A stretch of DNA of 64,000 nucleotides from Lophius americanus (lineage: Eukaryota; Chordata; Actinopteri; Lophiiformes; Lophiidae): the NCBI GenBank assembly GCA_037951165.1, contig JBBDHG010000135.1, positions 2,910,001 to 2,974,000 of the forward strand. The letters run 5' to 3'. Position 1 is the first letter of the stretch. Each line of letters opens with the position of its first letter. Of the stretch, positions 23,701 to 38,601 are shown piece by piece. The notes below the pieces were generated by a model. The model made no database searches and was not told the DNA's origin. It saw only the letters and a program-made list of their open reading frames with translations. Made by a program: the position numbers and the translations under genes.

Positions 23701-26700
23701 TACATCCTGAAAACTAAAAATATGCATATTAGTGGGTAACAGAATTTTAAACCACCGGTTAAAAAAATGATTTATTGGCACATTGGGACGCTTACTTCAT
23801 GGAGAAGGATCCTCCAGTCAGTTTGCCAGAGTCAGGATCCAGGAAGGAGAGCTTCAGACAGCAGAGTGTGGGCAGGCCAACTTCATACTTGATGCCAACT
23901 ATCTTCATCAATTCCTGCTCCTGAGCAAACATCAGACATGAAAAGATGAATAAGGACATTTCCAATATCTATTTTAAGTGACGTGTATTACATAGAATCT
24001 GAGGGTGCAAGCAATGATGAGAAAAGAGGAAATGGATAAAGGTACATTTCCGCGTGTTTAAATTAGAAACGCGAGGTAGAGAAGGAAGTCCTGCATGTGT
24101 GACATAATGCAGGAGACACGGCCTCCTCATATAGAAAATAAATCAAAAGTATACCAATAGAAATACAAGTGCTTTGTTGTGGCAACATCATTTTCTGCAG
24201 CGGTACATTTATACAAGATGGAAAAGGGCTGAAAGGAAATATGACAGAGAAACGGAGGGAGCATCTGCGCTATCACATAAATGCTGGTAAAAGGATTTCA
24301 GGATAAAGACTGAGTGAGGTTTTTGCAACAAACACAAGAGAATACATCAATGTAGCTTGGAACTGTGAGCGATTCTGATGAAGATGAAGTGTCTTCTTCC
24401 CTTTTATCCATTACTGAGAGAGAGAAACATCATCCAGAGTATCACACTGCCATAACGTCATTCCAGATCCTAAAACCGGATCAGGGATCCAGCCTTCATC
24501 ACATGTCTAAGGATACATTTTCACATGAATCTTTATTTTTCCAGGTTCTAAACGTCCGTGCACAAATGTGTCCGGACAGCTTCTGTTTATTTGCTGCATA
24601 GTGCTTTAGTAGCATTTCCCTATTTTTGGTCAAAGCAGCACTGTTTCACTTCGGGGAGTCTTCAATCCTTCTCTGTCACACTTTGTCTTACCCGGAGCTC
24701 CATCTTGTGCCACGGCTGCTTCTTAGGATTGATGCTGTAAATCTTTTTCTGTTTGGCCATCTCCACATAGGCTTCATGGCCCTGTCTGAAGTAGTACACC
24801 TGCACACACACAGACACACATCCACACGTCAGGAATGTTACCCTACCTAAACGCATACACCGTACTGAAGACAATCTAAGCTGCTGATGATGGTGGTGTG
24901 TGTGTTTTTTGTGTGTGTGAGGGACAGCCTCAAGGGGCTGCTAAATTTAGAGCAGACTTTAAGGCTTGTTGTTAGGTAAAACACGAGATGGTTTTTCGTT
25001 TGAGCAGACATGTGGTACACATTTGGCGAGGAGAGTACAACAGAAAGGGGCGGCGAGTACCTCGTCTCCCATCTGAGGTATGTAAGGACATCGGCGGGGG
25101 ACCGTGTCTGTGATCCAGGGAGAGGGAAGCCACTCCTCCAGGGTTAACCCTTGTTCCTGAAGCTCTGTCCTCTACATGAAAAGCAACAACATAAAGGCTC
25201 AGTAATGCTTCCTATACTTGAGGTTTTTCATTTAGCAGCTTTCATTTAGTAATTTGGGACAATAAAAAAATCCTTGCGGGGATACTTCGAATCAGGAGCT
25301 GCAATTTCTGACAATTTCTTTCAATTTTTACCTCAAAATAAGCAGAAAATATTAAAATGGAAGCTATTGAGAGATTTACAAGACAAAAGAGTTGAATTTA
25401 CTGTTTACTGTTTAATCTGAAGACTTGATGGAAAATTGGGGAGAAAACACAATTTTGTCTGAGACCAACCTTCCTCTTCTCCTTTGCCTTCTTCTTCTTT
25501 GGTAATGCGTCATCTTTGTCTGCTTTCTCCTTCTTTGTCTCCTTCTTCCCATCCCTCTTCTTCTCCCCGTCATCCTCAGAGCTGCTGCTTTTCTTTTTCA
25601 CTTTCACGCTTTTCTTGGGCGGTTCAAGGTTGATCCCTGCATCCGCTGTCCAGTCAGAGTAATCGCTGGAGTAGTCGCTGCAGAGAAGATTGAACGTGCG
25701 GTGGTATCGGCTTGTGTTTGGGTTTAGATTTATATACAGCATCTACATGACTCCATCGGAGATAAATGATAAGATTAACGCGTGCGATGCAATGTTTGTA
25801 TCTTACCTTGAACTACTGTGGTCATCCGGCCACGGCTCCTTCTCCTCCTCCTCCTTCTCCTCCTCAGAAGAATGTCCGTTGATCTGCCGTACCTCCACCT
25901 CTCCCTGGAAACACATCAATTATGTTTACATTGGCACAGACGGAACGACATGTAGAATGGATATAAATGAAAGGAACCAAAAAAATTGAGCCACATTTGA
26001 GGAATGAGCAGTGAGGTGTGCCTGAATCAGCGTGTGAGATAAACTAAAGGTAAGTGGAACTGTTTAATCCTTCTATGCTCAAGAAATAACAATGAAATAT
26101 TGTTAGACTCTTATTGTGATAGTAAGGAGCCCCCCTAGTGGCTGTGCCCTCGGTTTAGAAACTGCTCGCACAGATTATGAACTATTAAACCAATTGCCAA
26201 CTATTTTGATAATCGATTAACTGTGTGAGTGATTTTTAAGATGACAATTTAAATATTCTCTTATTCCAGCTACTCAAATATGAACATTTTCTGATTTCTT
26301 CAGTCCTCTATGACAGTTAACCAAATATCTCTGGATTGAGGACTGTTGATTTGGACAAAATACTGCATTTGAGGAAGTTTCATTGGGCTGTGGGAAATTG
26401 TGATCAACACTCTCACCATTTTCTCTTTCAATTTTTGGACCCATATTGATCATTGATGAGTTTCATTGTTAGTTGCAGCTCTAAAACCAATACATGCAAT
26501 CTTAAAAATCTTATTGTGAAGGGATAGATTATTTATATAGAGAGAGAAAGTTTTTATGCAGTAGGAGGTCATGATGACAAAACCTAAATATCAGTTCAAG
26601 CCTAGGTGCAATTCAGTGCATGTATGTGCGAGGTGTGAATGTGCAGTGGCGAGTGAGATGAGGTTTGTTCTGATAGTTAATAATCTTTGGGTATCCGAGA

Positions 26701-28416
26701 GTAAAGATTTACAGATTTATTTATTTTTTTTGTCTCGACTGATACTTTTTAAAAAAAAAAAAAATTCTGGAAAATCAACAGTCCACTCCGTCAACCCACT
26801 TGTTATATTTCACAGAACTAGCAGTTCATTACTTTTATTGGTTGAGCCTGGGAAAAACAGTAACCAAAGCAATAAAACAACAATAACATGCAGGATAAGT
26901 CTGAGTACAGAGTCTCTGATTAAATTAGCTCATCTGGAATCAGATAAAAGACAAACGAGCACAAACATGGGAAAAAAGACATCCTTCAAGTTAAAAGAAG
27001 ATTATACGAGACTCAGAATCTCTGGAGTGGAACATCCCTTTATAAAAGCTATAAAGCACATACTGCATTCTGTGTTTTTAGTCAGAGAAAGACAGTTACA
27101 TAAGTGTGTCTACCTCTGAAGTGCTCTCGTCATCATCGGCGGCCTCAGCGCTCTGCCGGCTCGTTTCCTCCATGGCAGCACGGGTTTGGTAGCCGTGGTT
27201 ACCCTGGCTTCTCCTCCCCTCGTCAGCCGCACACTCTGAGATTAGATTGACCTGCAACAGCAACGAACGAAGGGTAGAAATCAGACAATATGACTACTGA
27301 TAATGGATTAATACCTATCGTGTAGGAGAAGGTCATAGTAGAAAAATAATCCTATTCTGTAGTAAAATCATTTGTTTATGTTAGGGTTGCGTGATAAAAC
27401 CAGTACACCGGAATTTACGGGTTTCGATACACAAATGAATAGTTGTTGCTTTACAGGCCCCTGGGTTTGTCCATGAAGTTGTACAAATGTGCATTCAAAT
27501 AAAACCTGAATTTTATATGAGACTCTGTTTGATAACGTTTTGGTTATAAATGTTGAGTAAAGACTGCAAAGTTGGTAAAACACAGCAAAGTTAGCAAAAG
27601 TTTAAAGCTGTTGTTAGGACCGCATCGAGTCACATGAGAAACGTTTTCAGCGGTCGTCATCTGAGAGGGAAAGCACGACTGAAGGATTAAACATGGGGAC
27701 GCCGACGGGATACTTTGGAGGGAAATACAAATCACACATGCCACGGACACGAATTCTGAGAAACAAAGTAGAGCGATTACGATTAAAGATAGTCGGACTG
27801 AAACTGTTGAATTTAGAGATCTGATCAATAACTGGACCTCAATAAACATAACGCCAAACAGGAAACGATTAAGGGTCTGAAGGGATATTACCGTATATGT
27901 ACCATGAGACCATTACGTAAGTTAGCAAAAGGCTCATATCTAAGGAACAATAAAAGAAAACTAATACCAGACACTTAACATGATTAAATTAATATCTTAC
28001 CTCTGTGATATTGTTGAGCAGATTTAAATCTTACTTCTCATTTACGTGTGGCTAACTAACTCACAGTTTAAGCATTATTTGAACAATATCTGCAGAGGTG
28101 ATCATAGACAATATTTCTGCTGGCAGCAGCAGGAGGATACCCTCTCATGGTGTCTCTGCTGGCAGACTGTGGAAAAGCCACTACTGAAATATATAAAATC
28201 CTTCAAAGCTACTAAGTTATTAAATATTAAATAATATTTCACTTCTAATTAAGTATTTTTAATGTTTTTTGCGTGGATCACTATTGTTATTTTTTGACAA
28301 ACCGGTCATAATATACAATATAAATATTATTAAGAGCCCCATTCATGATCCATTTGAATGTTAAATAGATGAATGAACTGTTAAATGGTTAAAATAATGT
28401 TAATATATATTATGAT

Positions 28417-28447
<31 letters not shown>

Positions 28448-31400
28448 ATATATGCAATATATTTTGGTAATGTAATATATTGCATATTGCAATAATTGTG
28501 TGTGCGGGCATGTGTTTACGTGTGTGTGTGCGTGCGTGTGAGTATGTCGACTGACTTACCCTGCTCTCCTTGGGAAGAGAGTGGATGGTGCGCCTCCTCC
28601 TTTCTGATTGATAAATATTGATCTCCTCTTCCCCTTTAGCTTCACGCCAGTTCACTTGTTTCCTACACAAAAGCACCCACACCGCTGTGACCTTCAATAA
28701 CCCTCATAATAACATCAATTCCAAAATCCAGCTCCTGTCTGCGAAATCCGCTTTCAGTATGTGTACGTGTCTGTGTTTGTGTGTTTGTGTGTGCTTGTGT
28801 GTGCTCGTGTGTGTGTGTGTGTGCTGGTGTGCATGCCTGTTTACCTGACAGAAGCGTCCTCAAGCTCAGGGACCAGCACCCTGCGGCTCCAGGCCACCAG
28901 GTCTCCCTCTGTGGCCATCTGACTGCGTGGAGCGTTCCTGTGCATCTGACGAACACCCTCGATCTGCCCACTGCGACGCAGACCCACGTTGGGCGGAGAG
29001 TGAACCTCTGTGGGGGAACCCACTGATTCTGAGAGAGAGAGAGATGTCACAGAGAGAGAAAACAGAATTTCAAGAGGAAAAGGAGGAACTGTCCGCTGGT
29101 TATCACTTGATTATAAAGACAATTCATCCTTGTGCTTCGAGATCATTCATTCAGGTTCTGCAAACTAAAGTGTATGAAAGGGATGATTATTGATTGAAAT
29201 ATACATTTTGCTTATCATAAATAGGTTCAGTTTATGAACAGATAAACAAAAATAAACAGCAAAGCTTAATATTAAAGAAGCTATAATCAAACATATTTGG
29301 TATTATTGCTTGGAAAAGACTATTTTTCAATATCATTACTCCCACTACCATCTCACAACCATTAACCATTTTACAAAATAGATACAGATGGAGTTAATGG
29401 ACTAATCAGACTAACTAATTGACTAGTTGTCTCTGCTTTATAGGTGACTGAGTAACAAATACAGAACAGACAAAAAGTACAATCTGATCAAACAGGGAAG
29501 TCACTTACTGAGATTCATTTGTTTCATTTGTGCTTACAATGAAAATAAAAATAAAGAGTGATAATAATAATATAGACAATATTATTAATATATTATTATA
29601 TGAGGCATGCAATTAAGATATAATTAATGATTCATGAACAAAATATGTTCGAGAGAAGTTATTTATGTTGTTGCATTTTTGCAATTCTTGTTTGTTGCAT
29701 ATTCAAAATAATGGAACAAGAAGAATAAGAATAAATAGAATAAATATCCCAAATACAAAAACTGAGTTGTTTTGAGTTAGGCCCTCATCTGAGACAAGTC
29801 CCACTCAGAGTCTTCCTTTAAACACACTTTAAGTGTCCCTACAGAGCAAGGGCTCTGATCTTCTGCATGTTTTCATTACTTTATGGATTAAAGGACCAAA
29901 AAGCAAAACTGCCCTGATAACATTCTCATCTGTTATGTGAAGATGAATCCCCTGCTTTCACCATCTCTTTTACATTTTTATTGAACTTTCTAAGTTATGT
30001 GTTTAATTTCCCTGAAACTGCTTGTTTTGCATAATTGTAAAGTATGAAAACAATATTTTTCAAATGGAATATTTATAGTTTCACAATAAACTCAGTGAAA
30101 ATGAGAACATGAGAACATGATAAATACATCATAATTACAAATGCATCATAAGGAGTTTTTCTCTACATATCTCATTACAAAATTGAATCGTATCTGCAAT
30201 GAAATATTATCTGCAATTAATCAGCTTGTTTTATCCTGCTTCAGAGTTTTCAAAGTCTGCAACACAGAACCACCTCGACATTTATACATTACTCTTCCCT
30301 CCATCACGAACAAGAAAATGAAGGAGCTACAAACACTACAACAGGAGGACCTTCCTGTGAGGACGCAGTCTCACCTCTGTTCGCTCTGATGTTTGCAGCA
30401 GAAGCAGAGGTTTCATTGGTTCCCAGTCTTTGGTCCTGTTCCTGCTGCAGCCTCTGAATCATGGTATCCAGAGGACTTGGACCTTCCACTGCCTGCTCAC
30501 TCACCACCTGGTTCAGGCCTGGGATGTACAGGGACGACAAAGACAGATTTAAGTTATGAACGAGAAAAAAGAAGAGCTCTGCAGAGCACGATCCACTTAT
30601 GAACTTAATAGAAGAGAGAGAAAACGACACGGTTTTACATGAGTCCTGCAGTCACCTCAATACACCATAATACTTTACTGACACTGATCACAGCACCATA
30701 CAGTATCATAAAACATACTTTAAGCTTTTTAAGGGCAAGGTAAGCGTTTCTGTAGAGTGAATAAAAAACCCTGAGCATGCATCAGCATCACATTTGCTAG
30801 GGTTGTTTCAGTAAAGTCCTTTAAAATCCTCTTTGAGGACTGATAATATTCCGGTCAGACAATCAGAGCAGCATGATCAAACCTGATAGTTGAGCTTTAT
30901 TTAGAAAGCGTCACCTCCGGGTAAACATTTGATCGGAAGTGTAGAAATAAGAGCTACACTCCCTCAAACCATGAACACTAGACAGACTCCATCAATCCGC
31001 TGCTTTACCTGAGGAAGTGACCCCCATCTGTGGGATAAGCTGCTCGTCCCTGCAGCCCTCCCTGCCAGGTACCAGTCGCTGATATCGAGGTGGGTGGGGG
31101 TTCCCATCTACATCAACCAGGAAGGGAGGGGGCATTAGGTGCGGTGCTTGCTGAGTCTGCTCGTCCAGAACATAATTGTTGGCATCTCGGATCAGGGGCC
31201 TGTAGTCGGTATGGAAGAACATCTGGTCTGAAATCTGAAAAAGAACAAGGTACGTGTTCATAAGTGCAATTATTTTAAAGTAACTCATTTATTTGCTTCC
31301 AATAAGGATGTTAGAATGTTTGGCGCCACTGATGTAGAGTTCAGGGAGGTTTGTCACCTCTAACAAGAAGGTTGTATTATATCTGTTGGTCTGTTAGTTG

Positions 31401-34400
31401 TCTGTCGGCACTTTAACTCAAAGTTAGACACCGAATTTCCTAAATTTGTAAGGAGGGCTGAGGGCAGGGATGAATCCATCAATTGTTGGTGTGGATCCAG
31501 ACAAGGATCCGGATAGAGCGATCAGATCATTTCTCTTCAATATTCCAAGACTTTCTGATATTTTTCCCTTACTATGTAAAAAGTACTGAACCAATTTCAC
31601 AGAGAGGCTGATCCTGGATTTTTTTAATAAGCCATTTTAGATGATTTCTGTAATTTCACAAGAGCTAATGCAGAAATGATGACGCATAAATGACATACCT
31701 TTATCTATGGTGTGGATAATATTGTGTATAGTGTGGTGCTGATCTAGATAATGGATCTTTATTTAGCCACGTGATGGTAACAATTACAGCTAGAACCTCA
31801 GAACACCAGCTGAGATGATCCAGGTTGTGAATATATCCAGAATGAGGGCGAATTATTTGATGATTTTCAGATGTGGTGTGGTGTGAAAGTTCTGTAGGAC
31901 TGTTTAGAACTCAGAAGAGGCAGGAACTCTAGTGAGTGTCATTCTAGTGTTTGCGTAGATTCTCATTCAACAGGGTTGTAGCAGACACACCTGGACTTCT
32001 GCTTTTAATATTAATAGAGATAATGCTAAAAGGAGTTGTTAAATGTTTGGTACACGTATGTGTATACATTATAACCTCCTCGTATGAAGACGTGACATGC
32101 TCACTGTTATGCTGATCCCAGAGGTCAAAGGTAAGCCTGTTGATCTACCTTGTCATACTTGCTGCTGGAGCCAAAGCCAAAGATGAGCAGATGTCCATGG
32201 GAGTCGGTGGCTGAAAAATGCTGCCCATCTGGGCTACATTTGCAGTCAAACAAGGCTCCATGCCCTTGGCCCTCGATCTATTCATACAGAGAGAGAGAGA
32301 GAGAGAGAAGGAGACAGGTTAACACAGCAGATCATAGTATTATGCTACCAGACAAGCAGGGCAGCTGAATGCTAGAGACATTATTAAGGCTGGGTAATTT
32401 AATTAAATTTGTTCCAGATTGATTTGGAGGGTTTAAAAAAAAAAATCAATATTTCAAGTGAATCATAAATATCATACTATTTAATTACTTCTGTTTCCAA
32501 AATTCATATAAGGTCCTTGACTAGCAGATCCATGATGAAAGAATAAATAAATAGAAAGATGTGTTCAACTCGACGGCTACGCCAATGGCACACATGACTT
32601 TACATGGAAAACGGATAAAAGAGATAAGATGGTTATTGCGAATAAGTAGTTCATGGCATTATGTTTCTTTCAGACTTCCAAACCCAAATACGCAATCAGC
32701 TCAAAATGCGCAGTACACCAGTTGTAAAGATCAATTGCAGAAGTGATTATCCATGATATTTTATTGAAATAAGAAATGAAAATAGCACAATCAAGGGACC
32801 AAACAGTCAAAATTAGTAACGCAGTCTCGCTAAATCCCTTCAGCAATAAGAGAAGTAGATTATATTAGATTAGAATCGCCACCTCCAGAGGCTGAAGTTC
32901 ATCCACAGAAGACCAACTGTTGCCTTAAATCGGTCCTTAATTCAATCAGAAGATTAAACCTGTCCGCTGTGATTTTTTTGCTTCTTTGTTCATTATTTAG
33001 TTTGAAAGAATCTTTGTCTACAAAAACACTCAAGTCTCAGGACATCATCACAGAGGAACTGAACATTCAACAGCATTATTTATTTTGGAAAACGCAAGAA
33101 AGGTGGGTGTGTTTTCAACGGACTGGAGGACAAGTGACTCTAGACATTGTTGAACAATGTTTTTTTATAGAGAGAGCAACGATCCAGATAGAAAAGAACA
33201 CAGTGCAAATCGCTCGGTTGGACTTTTTCATGATGCAACAGCGCCCAAGGTTCACTGTCGCACCTGGGGAATGAAGGCTGGCTCGTGTTGTCTGATCCCA
33301 TTCAAATCTACTTTAGCACAGACTTCAGAAAATGTTCGTGTTGATTCTAATAGAACATCGGAAAGTTGTTTAAGTGGCAAAAGGTTGACCTAGACAATAT
33401 CAGTCAGATGGTTTTAATGTTATGGCTGATTGGTGTATGTAGTATCTTAAAGCAAAGGCACATTCTTCCTCTTGAGAATGAAGATTTGCTGTTATGGTTT
33501 AATTCCCGGAAATATATAATAATACACATTAAGTCTGCACGGTGGATAACGGTAACAAAGACGTCATGTTGGAGGCGTTTAAAGATTAAAACCGATTAAA
33601 AATGAGCATGATGTGTTACCGTTGGCAACCTTTAGATAGATACTGTTGAGTAACTCACGCTACTGACTCATTACCGTGGCCTTATGATTTCTTTCTAATG
33701 ACTGTTATTATACCTACATGGGTTATTGTTTGGCTGAAGTCCTTGAGGTTTTAAAATGAGATTCGCTTCATTTCACAATGAAAGAATTGATATTTTTAAA
33801 CAAAACTATTCAACATCTGCGATCCAAAACAATATTTGGCCGTCTGAATAGCTTCTCGTGTGACAAACTGGTTCTGAGATGATGACTAATTCTTTCCTTG
33901 GTTGCCATAGAGCAGGGAATATGTACACACACGATGAATACACTAGGTGACGATGTGTGTATTCTATCATATATACGTGTATCTGTGGAGCAGTGAGTGG
34001 GGAATAATGCGAAACACAGGGATGCTGAGAAAGGAAAGGGGAAAGGACCAACATGTGTGTGATGTATGAGAGTAAAACCTTTCGCCTTCAGTGTGATCAG
34101 CAGAAGAGAAAACATGAAGTGAAAGGCAACAACAGACAGATACAGAGAAGACATTGTGGTGAGTCCCACCATGTTGAAATAGGAGCGGATCTTGGCTCCT
34201 TTGGCGAGGTCCCACACGATGCAGTTCCCATCGTGTCCCGCTGAAAAAAGGATTCTTGGATCAAACGGGTGCGGCTCCAGAACAAAAACCTCGTCCTCGT
34301 GACCCTGTTGGTAAACGACATAACCATTTAGACTAAGATGCTCAAAGAAGTAGAAAACAAAGACAGAAGGAGATCTTTGGCATTTATTTGAAAGCGTTAG

Positions 34401-37400
34401 TTGTCTCATTTAACCTGAGTGAGTGTTTAAGTGCTCTCCGAAAAACCGTGTCCAGAGTCAGAAAGGAACAAATGAATTTTAAGAAATATAGACTGGAATT
34501 CTTATGATTTTTTTTTTACTAATGTTCACATTTACTTAATGTTTCCCTTCAGGAGTTGAACACATTGTTTCTTCAGCTATCATGTGTACACGTATACACT
34601 ATGCATGACTGGCCAGAGATTATTACCATGACTTTGACAATAAAACCGTTTTGATTAAAAAAAAATCAGCACTTCAAATATTAACGTCAAGCACAAATAA
34701 CCTGGAAACCTTAACGTGATCATATTAAAATGACGCATATTTGTCAAGTCATGACATTGGCTTCTCCAGTTTCCGTAATGAAAGCTGTGAGCAAAAGTCC
34801 GGTAACGACGATAGTGGAGAAATCCCCAAACTGTGTTTAATGACAATTTTTTTTTTTAAAGGATTCCTTTCAAAAATAAAAGCTTAGATAAAGAGATAAA
34901 GTGATGGGCTGTCTCTCCACCGAAGCACAACAAGTCCAGTTGGCAACAAACAAGAGTGAGTTGTGGATCCCTATGGAATAAATGCCCATTGTCATTGCTG
35001 AAGACCAGGGACTTCCAAATATCACCCAGACTGTTTCTTCTACATCACACCAGAAACCTTCTAGGGGAGTTGTCATCCTTAAAATTGAAGAAAGCAAATG
35101 AAGAAAGCTGTTGGCACGGGATTTCCTGAGATTTACCTGAGATTTATTTGAAAACAATTTATAGATGAGATCTTTACATTCACTTTGCAGCAGCCATGAC
35201 TTTCTGAATGTTCTAAAGATTGAAATAAAGATTGAAATGTTCTAAAGATTGAAATGTTCTGTAAGATTGAAAATATCTGCTGTTAGATAAAAAATATCTG
35301 TTGTAAGATCAAAAATATCTTGATATTTTACATCAGATCAAAATATCTGCTGTAAGATCAAAATATCTGTTTTACGATAATATGTATTTGCTGTAAGATC
35401 AAAACATCTGCTGTAAGATAAAAACATCTTGTTGTATGATAAAAAAAAATCTGCTGTAAGATCAAAATATCTGCTGTAAGATCAAAAATATCAAATGTTG
35501 GATCAAATATATCTGCTGTAAGATGAAAATATCTGTTTTACGATAAGAAATATCTGCCGTAAGATGAAAATATTTACTGTAAGATCAAAAAATCTGCTGT
35601 AAGATCAAAAAATCTGCAGTAAGATCAAAAATATCTACTGTAAGATCAAAATACCTGTTTTACGATAAGAAATATCTGCTGTAAGATCCAAAATATCTGT
35701 TGTAAGATCAAAAAGCATGTATTATTAAGAAATGGTTTCTAACGATTTTGGAACAAACCATACATTTTTAACTACTACCTGTTTGCATGCTGTGCAGATA
35801 GGTTAAGAACAAAGAGAAAGAAATAAAGAAAGAAATAATAAAAATTCTTATCAAATGTTTTATATTGAGAATCTAAAACTATGGAGCGCCATGTATGGGA
35901 ATTGTATTTAAATGGAAAAACATGCAAACGATGAATGTGTGATGTCACTGCAGAGGCGTAAGCATGTTTTCTATTGTCGGATACTTAATATGTCAAGAAC
36001 TTCTAAAATAAACAAAATTATTAGCAGCAATGCTTGTTGATAAATTTAAAGTTGACAAAGATCCCTTGACACCATCTCGGTCAAATTCACGCCAGCGCTA
36101 CACGCGTATGCATCATGTGAATGTGTTGAGCCGCGACCTACCATAAGAACGTGGACGAGGTTGCCGGTGGTGGAGTTCCAGACCTTTAGCGTCAGATTGT
36201 TGGCCGCTGTGATCACAGTGCCATCTTTGCGATCCCACGCTACCATGGTAACCTTCAGCTTGGTCACCTTGTCTTCCAGTGGGGGAGGGTTATACTTCCT
36301 GAAACGAAATATGTTGTTCATAACATAGGGTGTCATGTTTGGGACAGTTAAGGTCAGTTTTGTTTACTGTGAACAGGAATATAACGTGAAAGAGAAAATA
36401 AATAGACATTTTGTACGATGACTAAAAGGGGTACCACTTAACAATAAGACTACTCTAATGAATGATGTATAAATGGATTATAATTAGTTTATTAATGGGT
36501 TGTAAATACTTACTAATCATTTTTTATCAGTGAAGTTTATTACAATGAAGTTTCAATTTGACCTAGATTCAAACTCAATCACAGAGCGAGCCAACATTTA
36601 AGTTTGGGATCACAATGAGGGCAGAATAGGACTCAAATTGGCCATGTTTAATCTTATTCTTATTTTAATTACTCATTTTATAGAATTCTGAACACAACTA
36701 AGGAGTGAAAAATACTCAAATTACAGATTTAATTCAAAATAGATCAGCATAACTCAGTTTTATGTCTCCCTCTCTATCATCATGGTTTCACAGAATAATT
36801 TCAAAAGAAAAGTTTTTTTACATCAACATCAGCCAGAACGAAAAGAAATACTACAATAATATATTTTTCAAGTCCCTAAAAATATCTAAAGTTTCAAATT
36901 AAATTTAAACAGAATAAAAATTTTAACTAATAATATCATTAAAAGGGAACTGGGCTGATTTAGCCGTTTCTTTCTTCTGTCACTATAAAACAGTGAAGGT
37001 AAACCGTTGCTTGTTGTATCTGTTTCTGCAGTCAGGAGCAGCTGCTCCTCAGAAAACAGTTACCCGGCTAGAGGACGTGTTCATCAAAACGTGTGTTCTA
37101 TTAACTAACACACGCACACGACTGAATAATGCGTTCATCCAGCTGTTTTAATTGGATAAAACGACTGGATTTATCATTTTAATTTTGTTTCTCTCACCTA
37201 TATCCCTGGGCTCCGTTGCATCTTCCCCAAGGATGAGCTTAAAGTTTTTTAGAGTGACTGGATAAACTGATATCTGACACCACAGTTGCGGTAGGAGGGG
37301 TGGCGCTCTTGGTAGATGCGCAGCTATCGCAGTACCTTCTGTGATTCGTAGTATCTGTGTTATCTGTATTATATACCAACTGGCCAGTTATTGTAAAAAA

Positions 37401-38553
37401 TTTGATTTTGTTTCGCAGCTGGATATAATTGTGCGGGCCACATGTGGCCCACGGGCCTTGAGTTTGAGACATATTTTACTTATTGGGGAAGAATAAACAC
37501 TGCTAGATCCAAACTGATAACCACATACTCTTAAAATCTATGTTTATTTTCATTACAATTCAATGATTATTCATATCCTGCGGGTGTCATCTTCATTCAT
37601 TGTGTGTGACGGCTGCAGTAAATCTATCCTCAGCACTCGGGCATTCAATCACTGTGTCACACTTCACCCCCACAGGTGTGCAGATGCACACACAAGTACA
37701 CACAAGTACATTATTAGTGATTCACATCATTTAATGTACATGATCAGAGTCTAAATAATAAAATAAATTCATTAATTTGCAAACAGATGCCTGAAAAGAA
37801 TGTTTCTGCTGTTATATGCGTGTATTCAGTCTCTTTTACCTATTCCCAATGACATATCTTTAATTTAGAACAGGGCACAATAATCAGGAGAGAATCTTTA
37901 TACACTATATGTTTGGTACACAACGTGAATTCATTTTGTAAAATTAAGGTTTTTCTTTTTATAACCAGCAAGATAATAATGTCGGGCCATGGCTCTGAGC
38001 TGAGAGCATAGCAGTCCTGGTGGAAAAAAACCCGACTTTGACAGCCATGCACGCACACACATACCCTGGTAATTTGGTCTGCATGTCCAGCAGAATGCTC
38101 CTCCAGCCCTGAGGCTGCAGCTGCCAGATCCTCGCTGTACCATCCCTGCTGCCGCTCACAAACCTACGACACACAAACACACACAGAGCTGTGAACGCGG
38201 CTCATGCAGAGGCTAAACTGTTAATAGGACGCTGCTCTGATTCAGTCTTCTGCTGCACAAGGAACGTTTTCCTCTCCACACATCAGGATGCACTTATTAA
38301 TTGTACGAATTTCTCCCCCTGTTCTCCATTTCCTCCACCCCTCCCTCTCGTTTCGCTGCTGAGGTTACAGCGACCCAGGGGAATTACAGTTGAGCTTGTT
38401 TTTCTGCAAAACTCTGTGCCGGTGCATGCTTGTGTCCGTGTGTGTGTGTGTTTCAGAGCATATATCAGATTGCTAGATGAGTTTTCTGCTGACATCATCA
38501 AGTCACATTACAATGCCCCAAGGTTCCATAAAAACAAACCAAACACCCCCCCC

Positions 38554-38601
<48 letters not shown>

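Noticed and set aside
26571..27119. 182-codon open frame on the plus strand
   Set aside because: Low-complexity intronic sequence (phip intron 21) with a poly-A/T core, no domain and antisense to phip.
37198..37222. Possible 24-nt microexon between phip exons 13 and 14 (phase 2 in and out)
   Set aside because: The acceptor GGGGAAG lacks a pyrimidine tract, and the direct junction already matches the family (KLPGKYNPPPLEDK).
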